Assembly (NCBI GenBank): GCA_031177795.1
Contig: JAPSKG010000022.1
Span: 1 to 16,339 of the forward strand
Direction of reading: 5' to 3'
DNA from: Domibacillus sp.
GTDB taxonomy: Bacteria; Bacillota; Bacilli; Bacillales; Domibacillaceae
Length of the DNA: 16,339 nucleotides
Position 1 is the first letter of the stretch; each line of letters opens with the position of its first letter. Made by a program: the position numbers and the translations under genes. Positions 1-6,860 of the stretch are shown here, piece after piece. The notes beneath the pieces were generated by a model. It saw only the letters and a program-made list of their open reading frames with translations. It ran no database searches and had not been told where the DNA came from.

Positions 1-1620
1 AGGCGTTCTTAATTCATGAGACATATTTGCCAGAAATTCAGATTTGTACTTAGAACTTAAAGCTAATTGTTCAGCTTTTTGTTCCAAATCCGCTTTCGCT
101 AGTTCCACTTCTTTATTTTTTTGTTCGTATTTGCTGTTTTGCTCTTCAAGGTCTGCATTCATATGTTCTAATTCCTGCTGCTGCTGCTGCAAAGATTCTT
201 CGGATGCTTTTAACTCCATTGCTTGTTCTTCTAACGTTTCATTAAGTTTCCGCAGTTCTTCTTGCTGGGCTTGCAGCTCTTCAGTTTGGGCTTGCAGCTC
301 TTCCGTCATTACTTGTGATTCTTCAAGTGTTCTGGCTAATTCTGAACGGCTGTATAAGCTGTCCATAATAATTCCCAGTGTATGTGCTGTTTCTTCTACA
401 AGCGCCTGCTTATTTAACTCAAAAGCTTGAAAAGAAGCAATTTCCACTACTCCTAAAGTCTTTCCTTCAAACACAATTGGAACGGCCAAAAGAGTAAGAG
501 GGGCCGCTTCGCCAAGTCCTGATTGAACGGCAATGTAATCAGCCGGTACTTTCTCCAAAAAAATAGGCTGTCTTTCCAGGGCACACTGTCCAATAATTCC
601 TTCTCCCATAGCAAAGCGATTTTCACCATGCTTTCTGTCTTTAAATGCATAAGAACCGGCAAGCTGAAGATAAGGCTGTTGCTCCTCTTTTATGTAAAAC
701 ACACCTTGAACGCCATTAACAAGCGGTGTTATGGTTTGGATATATGAGCCTGCCATTTTAAAAATAGAATCCATGCCTTGAAGTTTTGTTGTAATTTCAG
801 CTACATTCGTTTTTAACCATGCCTGTTGTTCATTTCTGAGCAATTGCTCTTCTAAAGAATGAGCCATAAGATTAAACGCTTTGGCAGCATCACCAATTTC
901 GTCTTTTCGATTTATTTGAATTCTTGTTGAAAGATCTGTTTTACCATCAGCAAAATCCAGCATTGTATTTGACACTTGTTTTAAGCCGCTTGTAAGCGTT
1001 TTGTTCATCCAAAAAAGAAAGCTTGTTCCTATTGCCAAAGCGAGTAAGCAAAGATATCCAATGTAACGCAGCGTCTTGCTGTATTGGTCAAGCGAAACGG
1101 CGGATTTTTCTTCCATTCCGCTTTTATAAGCCTCATTTAATTGATTAACGGCTGTAAAAAAGTTTTTCTCAATTTGGCTGCCTTCTCCAGACAAGAGATT
1201 TAGAGCTTCTGTTTTTTTGCCGGCTTTTATATTTGCTGTTACTTGGTCAGTAAGCTCGACAAAAGAAACATATCTTTGTTCCAGTACTAAAGCTGAATTT
1301 TTTGCTTTTTCTTTTGTAGTAATCGATTTTAAATCGGCTAAATTTTGATCAATTTCCCTTTTATTGAAGCTAATTTGCTCCATTAATTGCTTTTGGGCAC
1401 CAGGAGAATCCACAAACCCAAGGTCTCGGATAGATTTTGCAATAATATTGCCTTCACTTCGAATGGTAGTGGTTAATTCAAGCTTTTTATATTGGCTGCC
1501 CGTTAAATCATGTAGTGTTTCGTTAAAACGGAGCAGCTGTCCAAATCCTATTAAAACAATAATTCCGACAAAAACAACGCCTGCTGTGAACCCAAGCCCT
1601 AGCTTCATTCCTATTTTCAC
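1..1620 (-). CDS. Membrane sensor (probably hybrid) histidine kinase, 3' part cut off by window edge
   Basis: An uninterrupted reading frame of 540 codons runs off the left edge. The encoded order is: short basic start, membrane segment (about residues 8-30), extracytoplasmic helical region (about 31-182) resembling a four-helix-bundle or CHASE3-type sensor, second membrane segment (about 185-205), HAMP (about 205-258, with DEIGDAAKAFN), GAF domain (about 280-420), a long Gln/Glu-rich coiled coil (about 425-525) with repeated EELQAQ units, then the HisKA H-box FLANMSHELRTP at the edge, phosphoacceptor His535. The ATPase domain and any receiver domains lie outside. I chose the GTG at 1620 because GCGAGGAG sits about 8 nt before it; an ATG at 1659 in the same frame has no ribosome binding site. 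The leader carries a cyclic-di-GMP riboswitch and terminator, so expression probably responds to that messenger. The signal sensed and the output are unknown. Confidence 0.9.
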   Translation of the reverse strand, partial: MKIGMKLGLGFTAGVVFVGIIVLIGFGQLLRFNETLHDLTGSQYKKLELTTTIRSEGNIIAKSIRDLGFVDSPGAQKQLMEQISFNKREIDQNLADLKSITTKEKAKNSALVLEQRYVSFVELTDQVTANIKAGKKTEALNLLSGEGSQIEKNFFTAVNQLNEAYKSGMEEKSAVSLDQYSKTLRYIGYLCLLALAIGTSFLFWMNKTLTSGLKQVSNTMLDFADGKTDLSTRIQINRKDEIGDAAKAFNLMAHSLEEQLLRNEQQAWLKTNVAEITTKLQGMDSIFKMAGSYIQTITPLVNGVQGVFYIKEEQQPYLQLAGSYAFKDRKHGENRFAMGEGIIGQCALERQPIFLEKVPADYIAVQSGLGEAAPLTLLAVPIVFEGKTLGVVEIASFQAFELNKQALVEETAHTLGIIMDSLYSRSELARTLEESQVMTEELQAQTEELQAQQEELRKLNETLEEQAMELKASEESLQQQQQELEHMNADLEEQNSKYEQKNKEVELAKADLEQKAEQLALSSKYKSEFLANMSHELRTP

Positions 1621-1710
1621 TTTTTTTACTCCTCGCTGCTGTATATTTACCAACGCCATCAAACAAAGAATTTTTAAATCAGACCTTATAACTTCTTTAT
1701 CATGTTAACT

Positions 1711-1738
1711 AAAAATGCCCCCTAAAAGATTAGGGGGC
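1711..1738 (-). terminator. Intrinsic terminator in the kinase leader (riboswitch expression platform)
   Basis: Read on the minus strand, a perfect 9-bp stem (GCCCCCTAA / TTAGGGGGC) with a 4-nt loop is followed by ATTTTT. It lies between the cyclic-di-GMP aptamer and the kinase start, with no gene upstream to terminate, so it is best read as the regulatory terminator of the riboswitch. An AGGGG stretch about 20 nt upstream could pair with the CCCCT of the 5' arm as an antiterminator; this pairing is inferred. Confidence 0.85.
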
Positions 1739-1800
1739 GTCAACAAATAAAAGGCATTATAAAAATATATAAATACCCCTTTACATTAAACTTTTCCAAT

Positions 1801-1890
1801 TCTTTTCGGTAACTGGCTGTCATAGTATAAAACCTTAGACCCCTGGCTTTGCGTCCTCCCCTTTCGAGAAGTTTGCTTTTGTCGAAAAAT
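1801..1890 (-). promoter_or_regulatory. Class I cyclic-di-GMP riboswitch aptamer (GEMM-I)
   Basis: On the minus strand the sequence has the GEMM-I hallmarks in order: GCAAAC, a helix closed by a GAAA tetraloop (CTTCTC-GAAA-GGGGAG, with G-U pairs), GGACGCAAAGCC, GGGTCTAAGG, then CTATGACAGCC and GTTACCG. The outer helix P1 forms from TTTTTCG at the 5' end and CGAAAAG at the 3' end (7 bp including one G-U). In this RNA family the aptamer binds cyclic-di-GMP in a three-helix junction. A terminator follows about 60 nt downstream and a histidine kinase about 180 nt downstream, so the likely mode is control of transcription elongation. Whether ligand turns the gene on or off cannot be told by eye. 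Confidence 0.9.
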
Positions 1891-1935
1891 ATGTGGGTTA
1901 ATTCCCAAATTTCTGTAAGATTTTCTCTCCTTGCT

Positions 1936-1964
1936 ATCATATCATTTTACTAGAACAATGAAAA
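1936..1964 (-). promoter_or_regulatory. SigA-type promoter of the riboswitch-kinase transcript
   Basis: On the minus strand TTTTCA (-35, 1964-1959) and TATGAT (-10, 1941-1936) are 17 bp apart. The predicted start of transcription near 1929 places the whole aptamer in a leader of about 300 nt before the GTG start at 1620. Confidence 0.65.
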
Positions 1965-2088
1965 TATAATTTTTGGAGCTGAGCCAAATTGGACTAAATT
2001 AACAATTTTTATTTTCTGGGTTTTATTTATACATTATGGTTCAAAGGCATTAATTTTTTTATGGAGCTTCCGACAAATCGGAAGTTAG

Positions 2089-2307
2089 CCAAAAAACATC
2101 CCCAAAGTTTCTAGTAGCAAAATTAACAGGGATGGGCAATACCATGAAGGTAGCGCTAGTAAATTTTTCGGGAGCAATAAGGTACCAGATAACGGATGGA
2201 ATGCTTTTCCTGCTAAGAGGAATAGTTGAAATGTAAATGGGGGTTTTCCACCAAGAGAACAACCGGGCTATCATAAAGCTAACGGCTGCTTTAATTTAAG
2301 AAAATGA
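2089..2307 (+). pseudogene. Remnant of the 3' end of an unknown protein gene
   Basis: One frame reads like protein for 46 codons, meets a TGA at 2227, then continues protein-like in the same frame for 25 codons to a second TGA at 2305. The peptide is rich in Gly, Asn, Ser, Lys and aromatic residues, with stretches such as NRDGQYHEGSASKFFGSN and, after the first stop, GGFPPREQPGYHKANG. It has no start codon: a TAG lies directly upstream. A hairpin with a short T run follows the last stop, as expected for the end of a gene. I do not recognise the family. The composition would suit the C-terminal domain of a secreted or toxin-like protein, but that is a guess. The opposite-strand 71-codon frame (2059-2274) looks less protein-like and has no ribosome binding site that I could see. 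Confidence 0.45.
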
Positions 2308-2336
2308 GCCGCGTTTAATATGTGCGGCCCATTTTA
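2305..2336. terminator. Hairpin between convergent units, possible bidirectional terminator
   Basis: GCCGC and GCGGC form a short stem around an AT-rich loop. On the plus strand it is followed by CCATTTTAT, just behind the remnant's stop. On the minus strand it is followed by TCATTTTCTT, about 105 nt beyond the DUF2188 gene. The stem is only 5 bp plus wobble pairs, so strength is uncertain. Confidence 0.45.
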
Positions 2337-2439
2337 TATCAACTGCTTGGCTTATTTAACCGGGTGTAATTGAAGGAACGTTTTTTTCTTTTTTTAAATC
2401 GACCGTTATTTGCTTTATTGTTGTTGAAATTTTCTTTAG

Positions 2440-2721
2440 TCATTTGTTTTCATTTTGGTAGTTTTCTTGCTCTTCAATTTGCCCTTCTTTATCATGAATG
2501 ATGACCATAGTGCCGGCTTCTTTTGCCATATTCTCCGCTTCGTTTACCGCTTCAGATTTGGAGGTAAATGTGCTTTCGGGTTTATCTGTCCCCTCTTTTT
2601 TAACAGCCCATTCTTTTTCTCCATGTGGCACAACATGAAAGCGCGCGTCTTTTGTTCCTGCTCGCTCCTGGAAATACTCGCTTTGTTCATCTTTTTCTTT
2701 TTTTTGTTTTTTTTCTGCCAT
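2440..2721 (-). CDS. DUF2188 domain protein, probable general-stress protein
   Basis: A 93-residue, very hydrophilic cytoplasmic protein. Residues 1-25 are Lys/Glu-rich and probably disordered. Residues about 27-82 match the DUF2188 pattern: FHVVPHGEKEWAVKKEG, then a central Ser/Glu/Ala helix, then AKEAGTMVIIHDKEGQI. Biochemical function of the family is not established. The start is firm: AAAGGAGGA lies 8 nt before ATG. A SigB-type promoter sits about 45 nt upstream of the start, which suggests induction by general stress and stationary phase. It is transcribed alone; the KTSC gene upstream ends at its own terminator. The stop is TGA; a weak terminator follows after about 105 nt. Confidence 0.85.
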   Translation of the reverse strand: MAEKKQKKEKDEQSEYFQERAGTKDARFHVVPHGEKEWAVKKEGTDKPESTFTSKSEAVNEAENMAKEAGTMVIIHDKEGQIEEQENYQNENK

Positions 2722-2765
2722 TGTGAAATTCCTCCTTTAACAATAGTTACTTTAATTGTTTTTCT

Positions 2766-2790
2766 TTACCCGGATTGTTTTTATGAAAAC
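2766..2790 (-). promoter_or_regulatory. SigB-like promoter of the DUF2188 gene
   Basis: On the minus strand GTTTTC (2790-2785) and GGGTAA (2771-2766) are separated by 13 bp, close to the Bacillus SigB consensus GTTTAA-N12-15-GGGTAT. No convincing SigA promoter is seen between the upstream terminator and the gene. Confidence 0.7.
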
Positions 2791-2804
2791 GTTTCTAAAA
2801 TTCT

Positions 2805-2843
2805 CCAAAAGAAAAATTCCCCTGAAAGGCCTCAGCGGAATTT
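2805..2843 (-). terminator. Terminator after the KTSC gene
   Basis: On the minus strand AAATTCC-G-CTGA pairs with TCAG-G-GGAATTT, an 11-bp stem with one G-G mismatch and a 6-nt loop, followed by TTTCTTTT. It begins about 6 nt after the KTSC stop codon. A T-rich stretch on the plus side may make it work both ways. Confidence 0.75.
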
Positions 2844-2848
2844 CTTTT

Positions 2849-3061
2849 TCACCAAATTCTAACATAGCTATATTTTGTTTTTATATGCGCAGCATGGTAA
2901 CGACCATGAGAGGCAGCATTCATCAAATTCCAAAAAACGTGTTCAGGAACATTCTGGTAGTCATAAATGCTTCCGTCACGAAATTGAATTCTCAAAATTT
3001 TATCAAATGGATTGTATCCAACTAGTTCTAAATGCGAAGAAGAAACTTTAATCATTTCCAT
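2849..3061 (-). CDS. KTSC-domain small protein
   Basis: A 70-residue protein that is almost entirely one KTSC domain (about residues 5-66). The family pattern is visible as SSHLELVGYNPFDKILRIQF, then GSIYDYQNVP, then LMNAASHGRYHAAHIKTKYSYVRI. The family is named for a Lys-Thr-Ser-Cys motif; here the equivalent position near the end reads KTKYSYV, so the name-giving Ser-Cys is not kept. In other proteins KTSC domains occur alone or fused to RNA- or DNA-acting partners, but the function is not known. The ATG at 3061 follows GGAGGG by 8-9 nt. It has its own promoter about 75 nt upstream and its own terminator, so it is a single-gene unit. Confidence 0.85.
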   Translation of the reverse strand: MEMIKVSSSHLELVGYNPFDKILRIQFRDGSIYDYQNVPEHVFWNLMNAASHGRYHAAHIKTKYSYVRIW

Positions 3062-3136
3062 TTTAACTGCCCTCCTCGTTTTGTTTATAAATAAAAAACG
3101 AAATCAGCATTCTGGTTTATAAATCTCTTTTGTCAC

Positions 3137-3165
3137 AGTATATCCGGAGACTTTGGTGCTGTCTA
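3137..3165 (-). promoter_or_regulatory. SigA-type promoter of the KTSC gene
   Basis: On the minus strand TAGACA (3165-3160) and TATACT (3142-3137) are exactly 17 bp apart, each matching the consensus at five of six bases. Confidence 0.65.
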
Positions 3166-3176
3166 GAAGGATCATT

Positions 3177-3204
3177 TTTTCAATCTTTGGGTAATATATA
3201 TCAT
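3177..3204 (+). promoter_or_regulatory. Weak candidate promoter for the 121-residue hypothetical gene
   Basis: On the plus strand TTTTCA (3177-3182) and TATCAT (3199-3204) are 16 bp apart. Start of transcription would fall about 80 nt before the gene. A GGGTAA at 3189-3194 also resembles a SigB -10 element but lacks a GTTT partner. Confidence 0.3.
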
Positions 3205-3294
3205 AGAACCTTTTTCACGTAAAACCATTTTTCTCTAACTATTTTAATAGCTGATTTACTACATTGATATGAACATCGAGAGGGGCAGCTTATT

Positions 3295-3660
3295 ATGATG
3301 GATAAAAATTATGTGAAAAAATTTAAGTGCATGGCTATGCATGAAGGCATACACATAAAAGATCCATACGCTTTTATTGACGATATAGAAGCAGAATTAG
3401 CGGACATTCTTGAAAGCGCTTTAAACGATGAAGAAAAAGCGCTGCAAGTTTTAGATAATGAGCAAGAACCTTTTGAAATTCCTTTTTCCGTAAAAAGAAC
3501 TTTTTCACCAGGTGTTTCTTTAATTATTTATGGGAGTATAGCTAAAGACTGGAAAAAAATCGGCAGTAAATCGATCCCTTATTTTTCGAATAAATATCGT
3601 AAGATAGAATTTTTTAAACATGGACGCATTCATACACATAAATTTATTTACAATGATTAA
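3295..3660 (+). CDS. Hypothetical protein, 121 residues, family not recognised
   Basis: A complete frame with ATG at 3295 preceded by GAGAGGGG at about 9 nt; the second codon is also ATG, so the start could be 3298. The protein is mixed: residues 1-30 are Lys/His/Met-rich, residues about 26-60 are acidic and probably helical (IDDIEAELADILESAL), and residues about 65-121 are basic with aromatic residues (VKRTF, SLIIYGSI, HGRIHTHKFIYND). No signal peptide or membrane segment is visible. It stands alone on the plus strand between minus-strand units, with no clear terminator after it. Codon use is AT-rich like the surrounding accessory segment. I do not recognise it and assign no function; it may be a lineage-specific gene. 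Confidence 0.65.
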   Translation: MMDKNYVKKFKCMAMHEGIHIKDPYAFIDDIEAELADILESALNDEEKALQVLDNEQEPFEIPFSVKRTFSPGVSLIIYGSIAKDWKKIGSKSIPYFSNKYRKIEFFKHGRIHTHKFIYND

Positions 3661-3916
3661 ATTTTTTACGCAACTAGTATAAACAAAAACGTTTAATTTT
3701 TACATTCTAGTTTTGTGCAAATGTATTTTTTATTTTTTGAATTTAGCACAATGTTATTTTTGTTCAAAAAATGAAAATGGAATCCAACAATTTTCCATCT
3801 GAAACTTGCGGACAAACGAGTTGCTAAAGATTTTGTATAACCCGTGTGAATGTTCTTATTTTGTAAAAAACACCATTAATTTAAAACATCTTTTCAATAT
3901 TAATAAATTTGCAGCG
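3661..3916. other. AT-rich intergenic stretch without recognisable gene
   Basis: Very AT-rich. An imperfect inverted repeat around an ACTAG core (GCAACTAG near 3670 and CTAGTTTTGTGC near 3707) could be a weak end signal for the 121-residue gene. The longest plausible peptide is about 18 codons and lacks a ribosome binding site. No RNA family was recognised. Confidence 0.4.
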
Positions 3917-3956
3917 AAAAAAGCCTGTAACATTTATAAATGTTACAGGCTTTTTT
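3917..3956. terminator. Strong bidirectional terminator after ypsC
   Basis: A perfect inverted repeat of 20 bp per arm starts with AAAAAAGCCTGTAACATTTA and ends in a run of six T, with the mirror arrangement on the other strand. It lies 28 nt beyond the ypsC stop on the minus strand and can also end plus-strand transcription from the 121-residue gene. Confidence 0.95.
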
Positions 3957-3983
3957 CACTTTTTTAAGATCAAGCCGGGTTCG

Positions 3984-5120
3984 TTATTCACTTTTGCGTG
4001 GTGGGCGTTTTCCCCAATATTGATAATAGTCACAGCGGATAAATCCGTTAAAAAGCTTTCGTTTTTTTGTTGCCGGCCGCCCGTAAGCTTCTTCAAATTC
4101 TTCATATGAAGTTAGCATGTAAATAGACCACGTATCGAGCTTTTTAAAGTTTTGCCCCATTTCCGCGTACAATCTTTCCACGGCAGGACGGTCGCTTAAA
4201 CGCTCTCCATACGGCGGATTGCCAACAATAACCCCGTATTCTTTTTCCGTAGAAAAAGAAACTGCATTGCCTGTACGGAATTTTACTAAATCACCTAGTC
4301 CCGCTTCAAATGCATTGTTTTTTGCAATCTCGGCCATATTAGGGTCAATATCCAGCCCTTCAATATCGAGAGGCTGATCATAGTTAGCTTTGTCTTCTGC
4401 TTCTGTCCGAACATCTTCCCATATGCTTGCCCCAATCCACGGCCACTGTTCCGAAACAAATTCACGATTAAAGCCAGGCGCGATATTTTGCCCGATTAAA
4501 GCCGCTTCAATTGGTATCGTTCCTGATCCGGAAAACGGGTCAACGAAAGGTTTATCCGGATGCCAGTTTGTCAGTTGAATAAGCGCTGCGGCAAGTGTTT
4601 CTTTTAACGGCGCTTCTCCTTGCGCGGTACGGTAGCCGCGTTTATGCAGCCCTGCACCGCTTGCATCAATTGTAAGAGTAACTTTATCTTTTAAAATAGC
4701 CACTTCAAGCGGAAAGTGTGCGCCGGTTTCTGGCAGCCAGGTATGCAGGTTATAAGCTTGTTTCAACCGTTCTGCAATTGCTTTTTTCACAATAGCCTGG
4801 CAGTCCGAAACACTAAAAAGCGTTGATTTAACAGATTTTCCTTGAACCGGAAATGAAGCATCCTTCGGCAAATATTTTTCCCAGGCAGTATTTTTTGTTT
4901 TTTCAAAAAGCTCATCAAACGTTTTTGCATAAAACTCTGCCACAACCACTTTAATCCGGTCTGCTGTCCGCAGCCACATATTTGACCGGGCAATGGCAGA
5001 AGCATCACCTTCAAAATATACTTTTCCATTTTCTGTACGCGGTGTGTAGCCAAGGTCTTTTACTTCTTTTGCAACGAGCGCTTCAAGGCCCATCGCTGCA
5101 GTAGCGATTATTGTATACAT
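3984..5120 (-). CDS. ypsC: THUMP-domain rRNA N2-guanine methyltransferase (YpsC, RlmL type)
   Basis: A 378-residue cytoplasmic S-adenosylmethionine-dependent methyltransferase of the RlmL/YpsC family, predicted to modify a guanine base of 23S rRNA. The N-terminal ferredoxin-like part and THUMP domain span about residues 1-160. The Rossmann methyltransferase domain follows, with the cofactor loop DPFSGSGT (194-201), an acidic residue at GLDIDP (255-260) and the catalytic NPPYGERL (301-308). These motifs are intact and the length is normal for the Bacillus form; the E. coli RlmL has an extra fused domain that is absent here. The start ATG at 5120 has AGAGG about 5-7 nt upstream. Only 12 nt separate it from the stop of the PAS-GGDEF-EAL gene, so the two are probably co-transcribed. 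The exact target nucleotide in this organism cannot be read from sequence. Confidence 0.93.
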   Translation of the reverse strand: MYTIIATAAMGLEALVAKEVKDLGYTPRTENGKVYFEGDASAIARSNMWLRTADRIKVVVAEFYAKTFDELFEKTKNTAWEKYLPKDASFPVQGKSVKSTLFSVSDCQAIVKKAIAERLKQAYNLHTWLPETGAHFPLEVAILKDKVTLTIDASGAGLHKRGYRTAQGEAPLKETLAAALIQLTNWHPDKPFVDPFSGSGTIPIEAALIGQNIAPGFNREFVSEQWPWIGASIWEDVRTEAEDKANYDQPLDIEGLDIDPNMAEIAKNNAFEAGLGDLVKFRTGNAVSFSTEKEYGVIVGNPPYGERLSDRPAVERLYAEMGQNFKKLDTWSIYMLTSYEEFEEAYGRPATKKRKLFNGFIRCDYYQYWGKRPPRKSE

Positions 5121-5132
5121 AACATCCTCTTT

Positions 5133-6833
5133 TCATTCAATTTGTTCTGTCAAATCCTTGTAAAGAAAATCGACTAAGTCCGAAAACACTAGCGGTTTCG
5201 AGTAATAGAAACCTTGAACATAATCACATGATTCGGCATATAAAAATTGAATCTGGCGTTTGCTTTCAGCTCCTTCGGCAATTACTTTTAAATGAAGGCG
5301 ATGAGCCATTGTAATGATTGCCTCTACAATCGAAGCATCATCTTCATACTGGTCAATCGACTGAATAAAGCTTTTATCAATTTTTAAGTTATCAATAGGA
5401 AAACGCCTCAGGTAACTAAGCGACGAATAACCTGTTCCAAAATCGTCAATGGAAAGCTTGCATCCCAGATTTTTAAGTTCATTTAACCGATGAACAGATT
5501 TTTTGGCATCCGGCATCACGGTACTTTCAGTAACTTCCAGGTCTAACAATTGTGCCGGTACATTTTCTTGATTTAATATGCGGCGCACTGTTTCCACAAA
5601 GTTTCCTTGAAGAAACTGTAGCGGTGAAACATTTACTGCAATCGGAACATCGTCAAAACCAAATTGCATAAGGGTTTTTAAGTCCCGGCACACTTTTGTT
5701 AACACCCACTCACCAATCGAATTGATTAAGCCTGTTTCTTCGGCAAGCGGAATAAACTTTTCCGGTGAAACACGGCCGTAATGACGGTTATTCCATCTTA
5801 TTAGCGCTTCAATGCCTGCAACTTTTTTTGTTTTCAAATGAATTTGCGGCTGGTAATTGATCGTCAATTCCTCCCGATCAATCGCTTGCCGCAGCTCCAT
5901 TTCCATTGTCAACGTTTCTTTGTTTTCGTTTTCCATTTCTTCATGATAAGCAGAAAATTGATTGCGCCCATTTTGTTTGGATTCATACATCGCTTTATCT
6001 GCTTTTACAAGAAGCGTATCAATATCTTCCCCATCTTCAGGAAAAAAGCTAATGCCAATGCTTGTTGACATATAAATATCATGGCCTGAAATAACAAATG
6101 GTTTTTCAAACGATTGAATAATTGCTTCTGCTAGTTGAAAGGCTTCACGCGGATGACGAATATTAGCAAGGGCAATAGAAAATTCATCACCGCCAAGGCG
6201 AGCAATAAAATCTTTGTTGCCGAGCAAACTTTTAATGCGATTGGACATATCGACTAGCAGATCATCTCCTGCTTTATGGCCAAATGTATCATTTACTTGC
6301 TTAAACCTGTCCAGATCAAGAAAAAAGAGAGCTAATTTTTGCCCAAAACTTGCAGACGTTTCAATAAGTGATTTTGTCCGGACATTAAAGGAATAGCGGT
6401 TAGCCATGCCTGTGAGCGGATCACGGTGGGCAAGTTTTTTCAACTCTTCTTCCGCTGTTTTTTGATTAGTAATGTCTGTAAAAACACCTACATACTGCGT
6501 TACACTGCCGGATTTATCTTTTACTGCTAATATGGTCAACCATTCTGGATATAAATCACCATTTTTTCGCTTGTTCCATACTTCACCGCTCCAAACGCCA
6601 TCTGAGCGAATTTTGTTCCACATTTGATTGTAGAAATTGGAGTCGTGAATACCGGAACGCAAAATATTTGGCTGCTTGCCAATAGCTTCTTTAGCACTGT
6701 ATCCTGTTACCACTTGAAAAGCCGGGTTCACAGATAAAATGGTGCCGTTTGAGTCTGTTACCATAACACCTTCTTGTATGTAATCAAATACCAGTTCATT
6801 AATTTTATCGCGTGCAATAAATTGTTGTGTCAT
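5133..6833 (-). CDS. PAS-GGDEF-EAL cyclic-di-GMP enzyme
   Basis: A 566-residue cytoplasmic protein with no membrane segment. The order is PAS with PAC (about 12-125), GGDEF (about 130-298) and EAL (about 312-560). The GGDEF active-site loop is intact (LGGDEF, 213-218), but the product-inhibition site, normally RxxD five residues before it, reads GNKD (205-208). The EAL domain keeps EALIRW (E342), NVSP (401), DLEVTES (E433), DDFGTGYSS (463-471), LKIDKSF (K484) and AEGAES (E520), so phosphodiesterase activity is likely. It may make, break or only sense cyclic-di-GMP. The frame is open to 7001, but that extension lies in rnpB. I place the start at the ATG at 6833, with AGGGGG at a rather long distance (12 nt). 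It lies 28 nt after the rnpB terminator and just before ypsC. Confidence 0.93.
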   Translation of the reverse strand: MTQQFIARDKINELVFDYIQEGVMVTDSNGTILSVNPAFQVVTGYSAKEAIGKQPNILRSGIHDSNFYNQMWNKIRSDGVWSGEVWNKRKNGDLYPEWLTILAVKDKSGSVTQYVGVFTDITNQKTAEEELKKLAHRDPLTGMANRYSFNVRTKSLIETSASFGQKLALFFLDLDRFKQVNDTFGHKAGDDLLVDMSNRIKSLLGNKDFIARLGGDEFSIALANIRHPREAFQLAEAIIQSFEKPFVISGHDIYMSTSIGISFFPEDGEDIDTLLVKADKAMYESKQNGRNQFSAYHEEMENENKETLTMEMELRQAIDREELTINYQPQIHLKTKKVAGIEALIRWNNRHYGRVSPEKFIPLAEETGLINSIGEWVLTKVCRDLKTLMQFGFDDVPIAVNVSPLQFLQGNFVETVRRILNQENVPAQLLDLEVTESTVMPDAKKSVHRLNELKNLGCKLSIDDFGTGYSSLSYLRRFPIDNLKIDKSFIQSIDQYEDDASIVEAIITMAHRLHLKVIAEGAESKRQIQFLYAESCDYVQGFYYSKPLVFSDLVDFLYKDLTEQIE

Positions 6834-6860
6834 AAAGAGGATCTGCCCCCTATCAAATAG

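Noticed and set aside
262..306. Tandem repeat in the kinase gene
   Set aside because: The repeated GGGCTTGCAGCTCTTC units simply encode the EELQAQ repeats of the coiled coil.
1740..1940. 66-codon minus-strand frame
   Set aside because: It lies over the riboswitch aptamer and its ATG falls inside the predicted -10 element; the conserved RNA motifs explain the sequence.
2067..2084. Perfect hairpin CTTCCGA-CAAA-TCGGAAG as a terminator
   Set aside because: No T run follows on either strand; it could be a protein-binding or chance palindrome, but there is no further support.
2455..2862. 135-codon plus-strand hydrophobic frame
   Set aside because: It is antisense to the DUF2188 gene and its promoter; Phe-rich content reflects Lys/Glu codons on the other strand.
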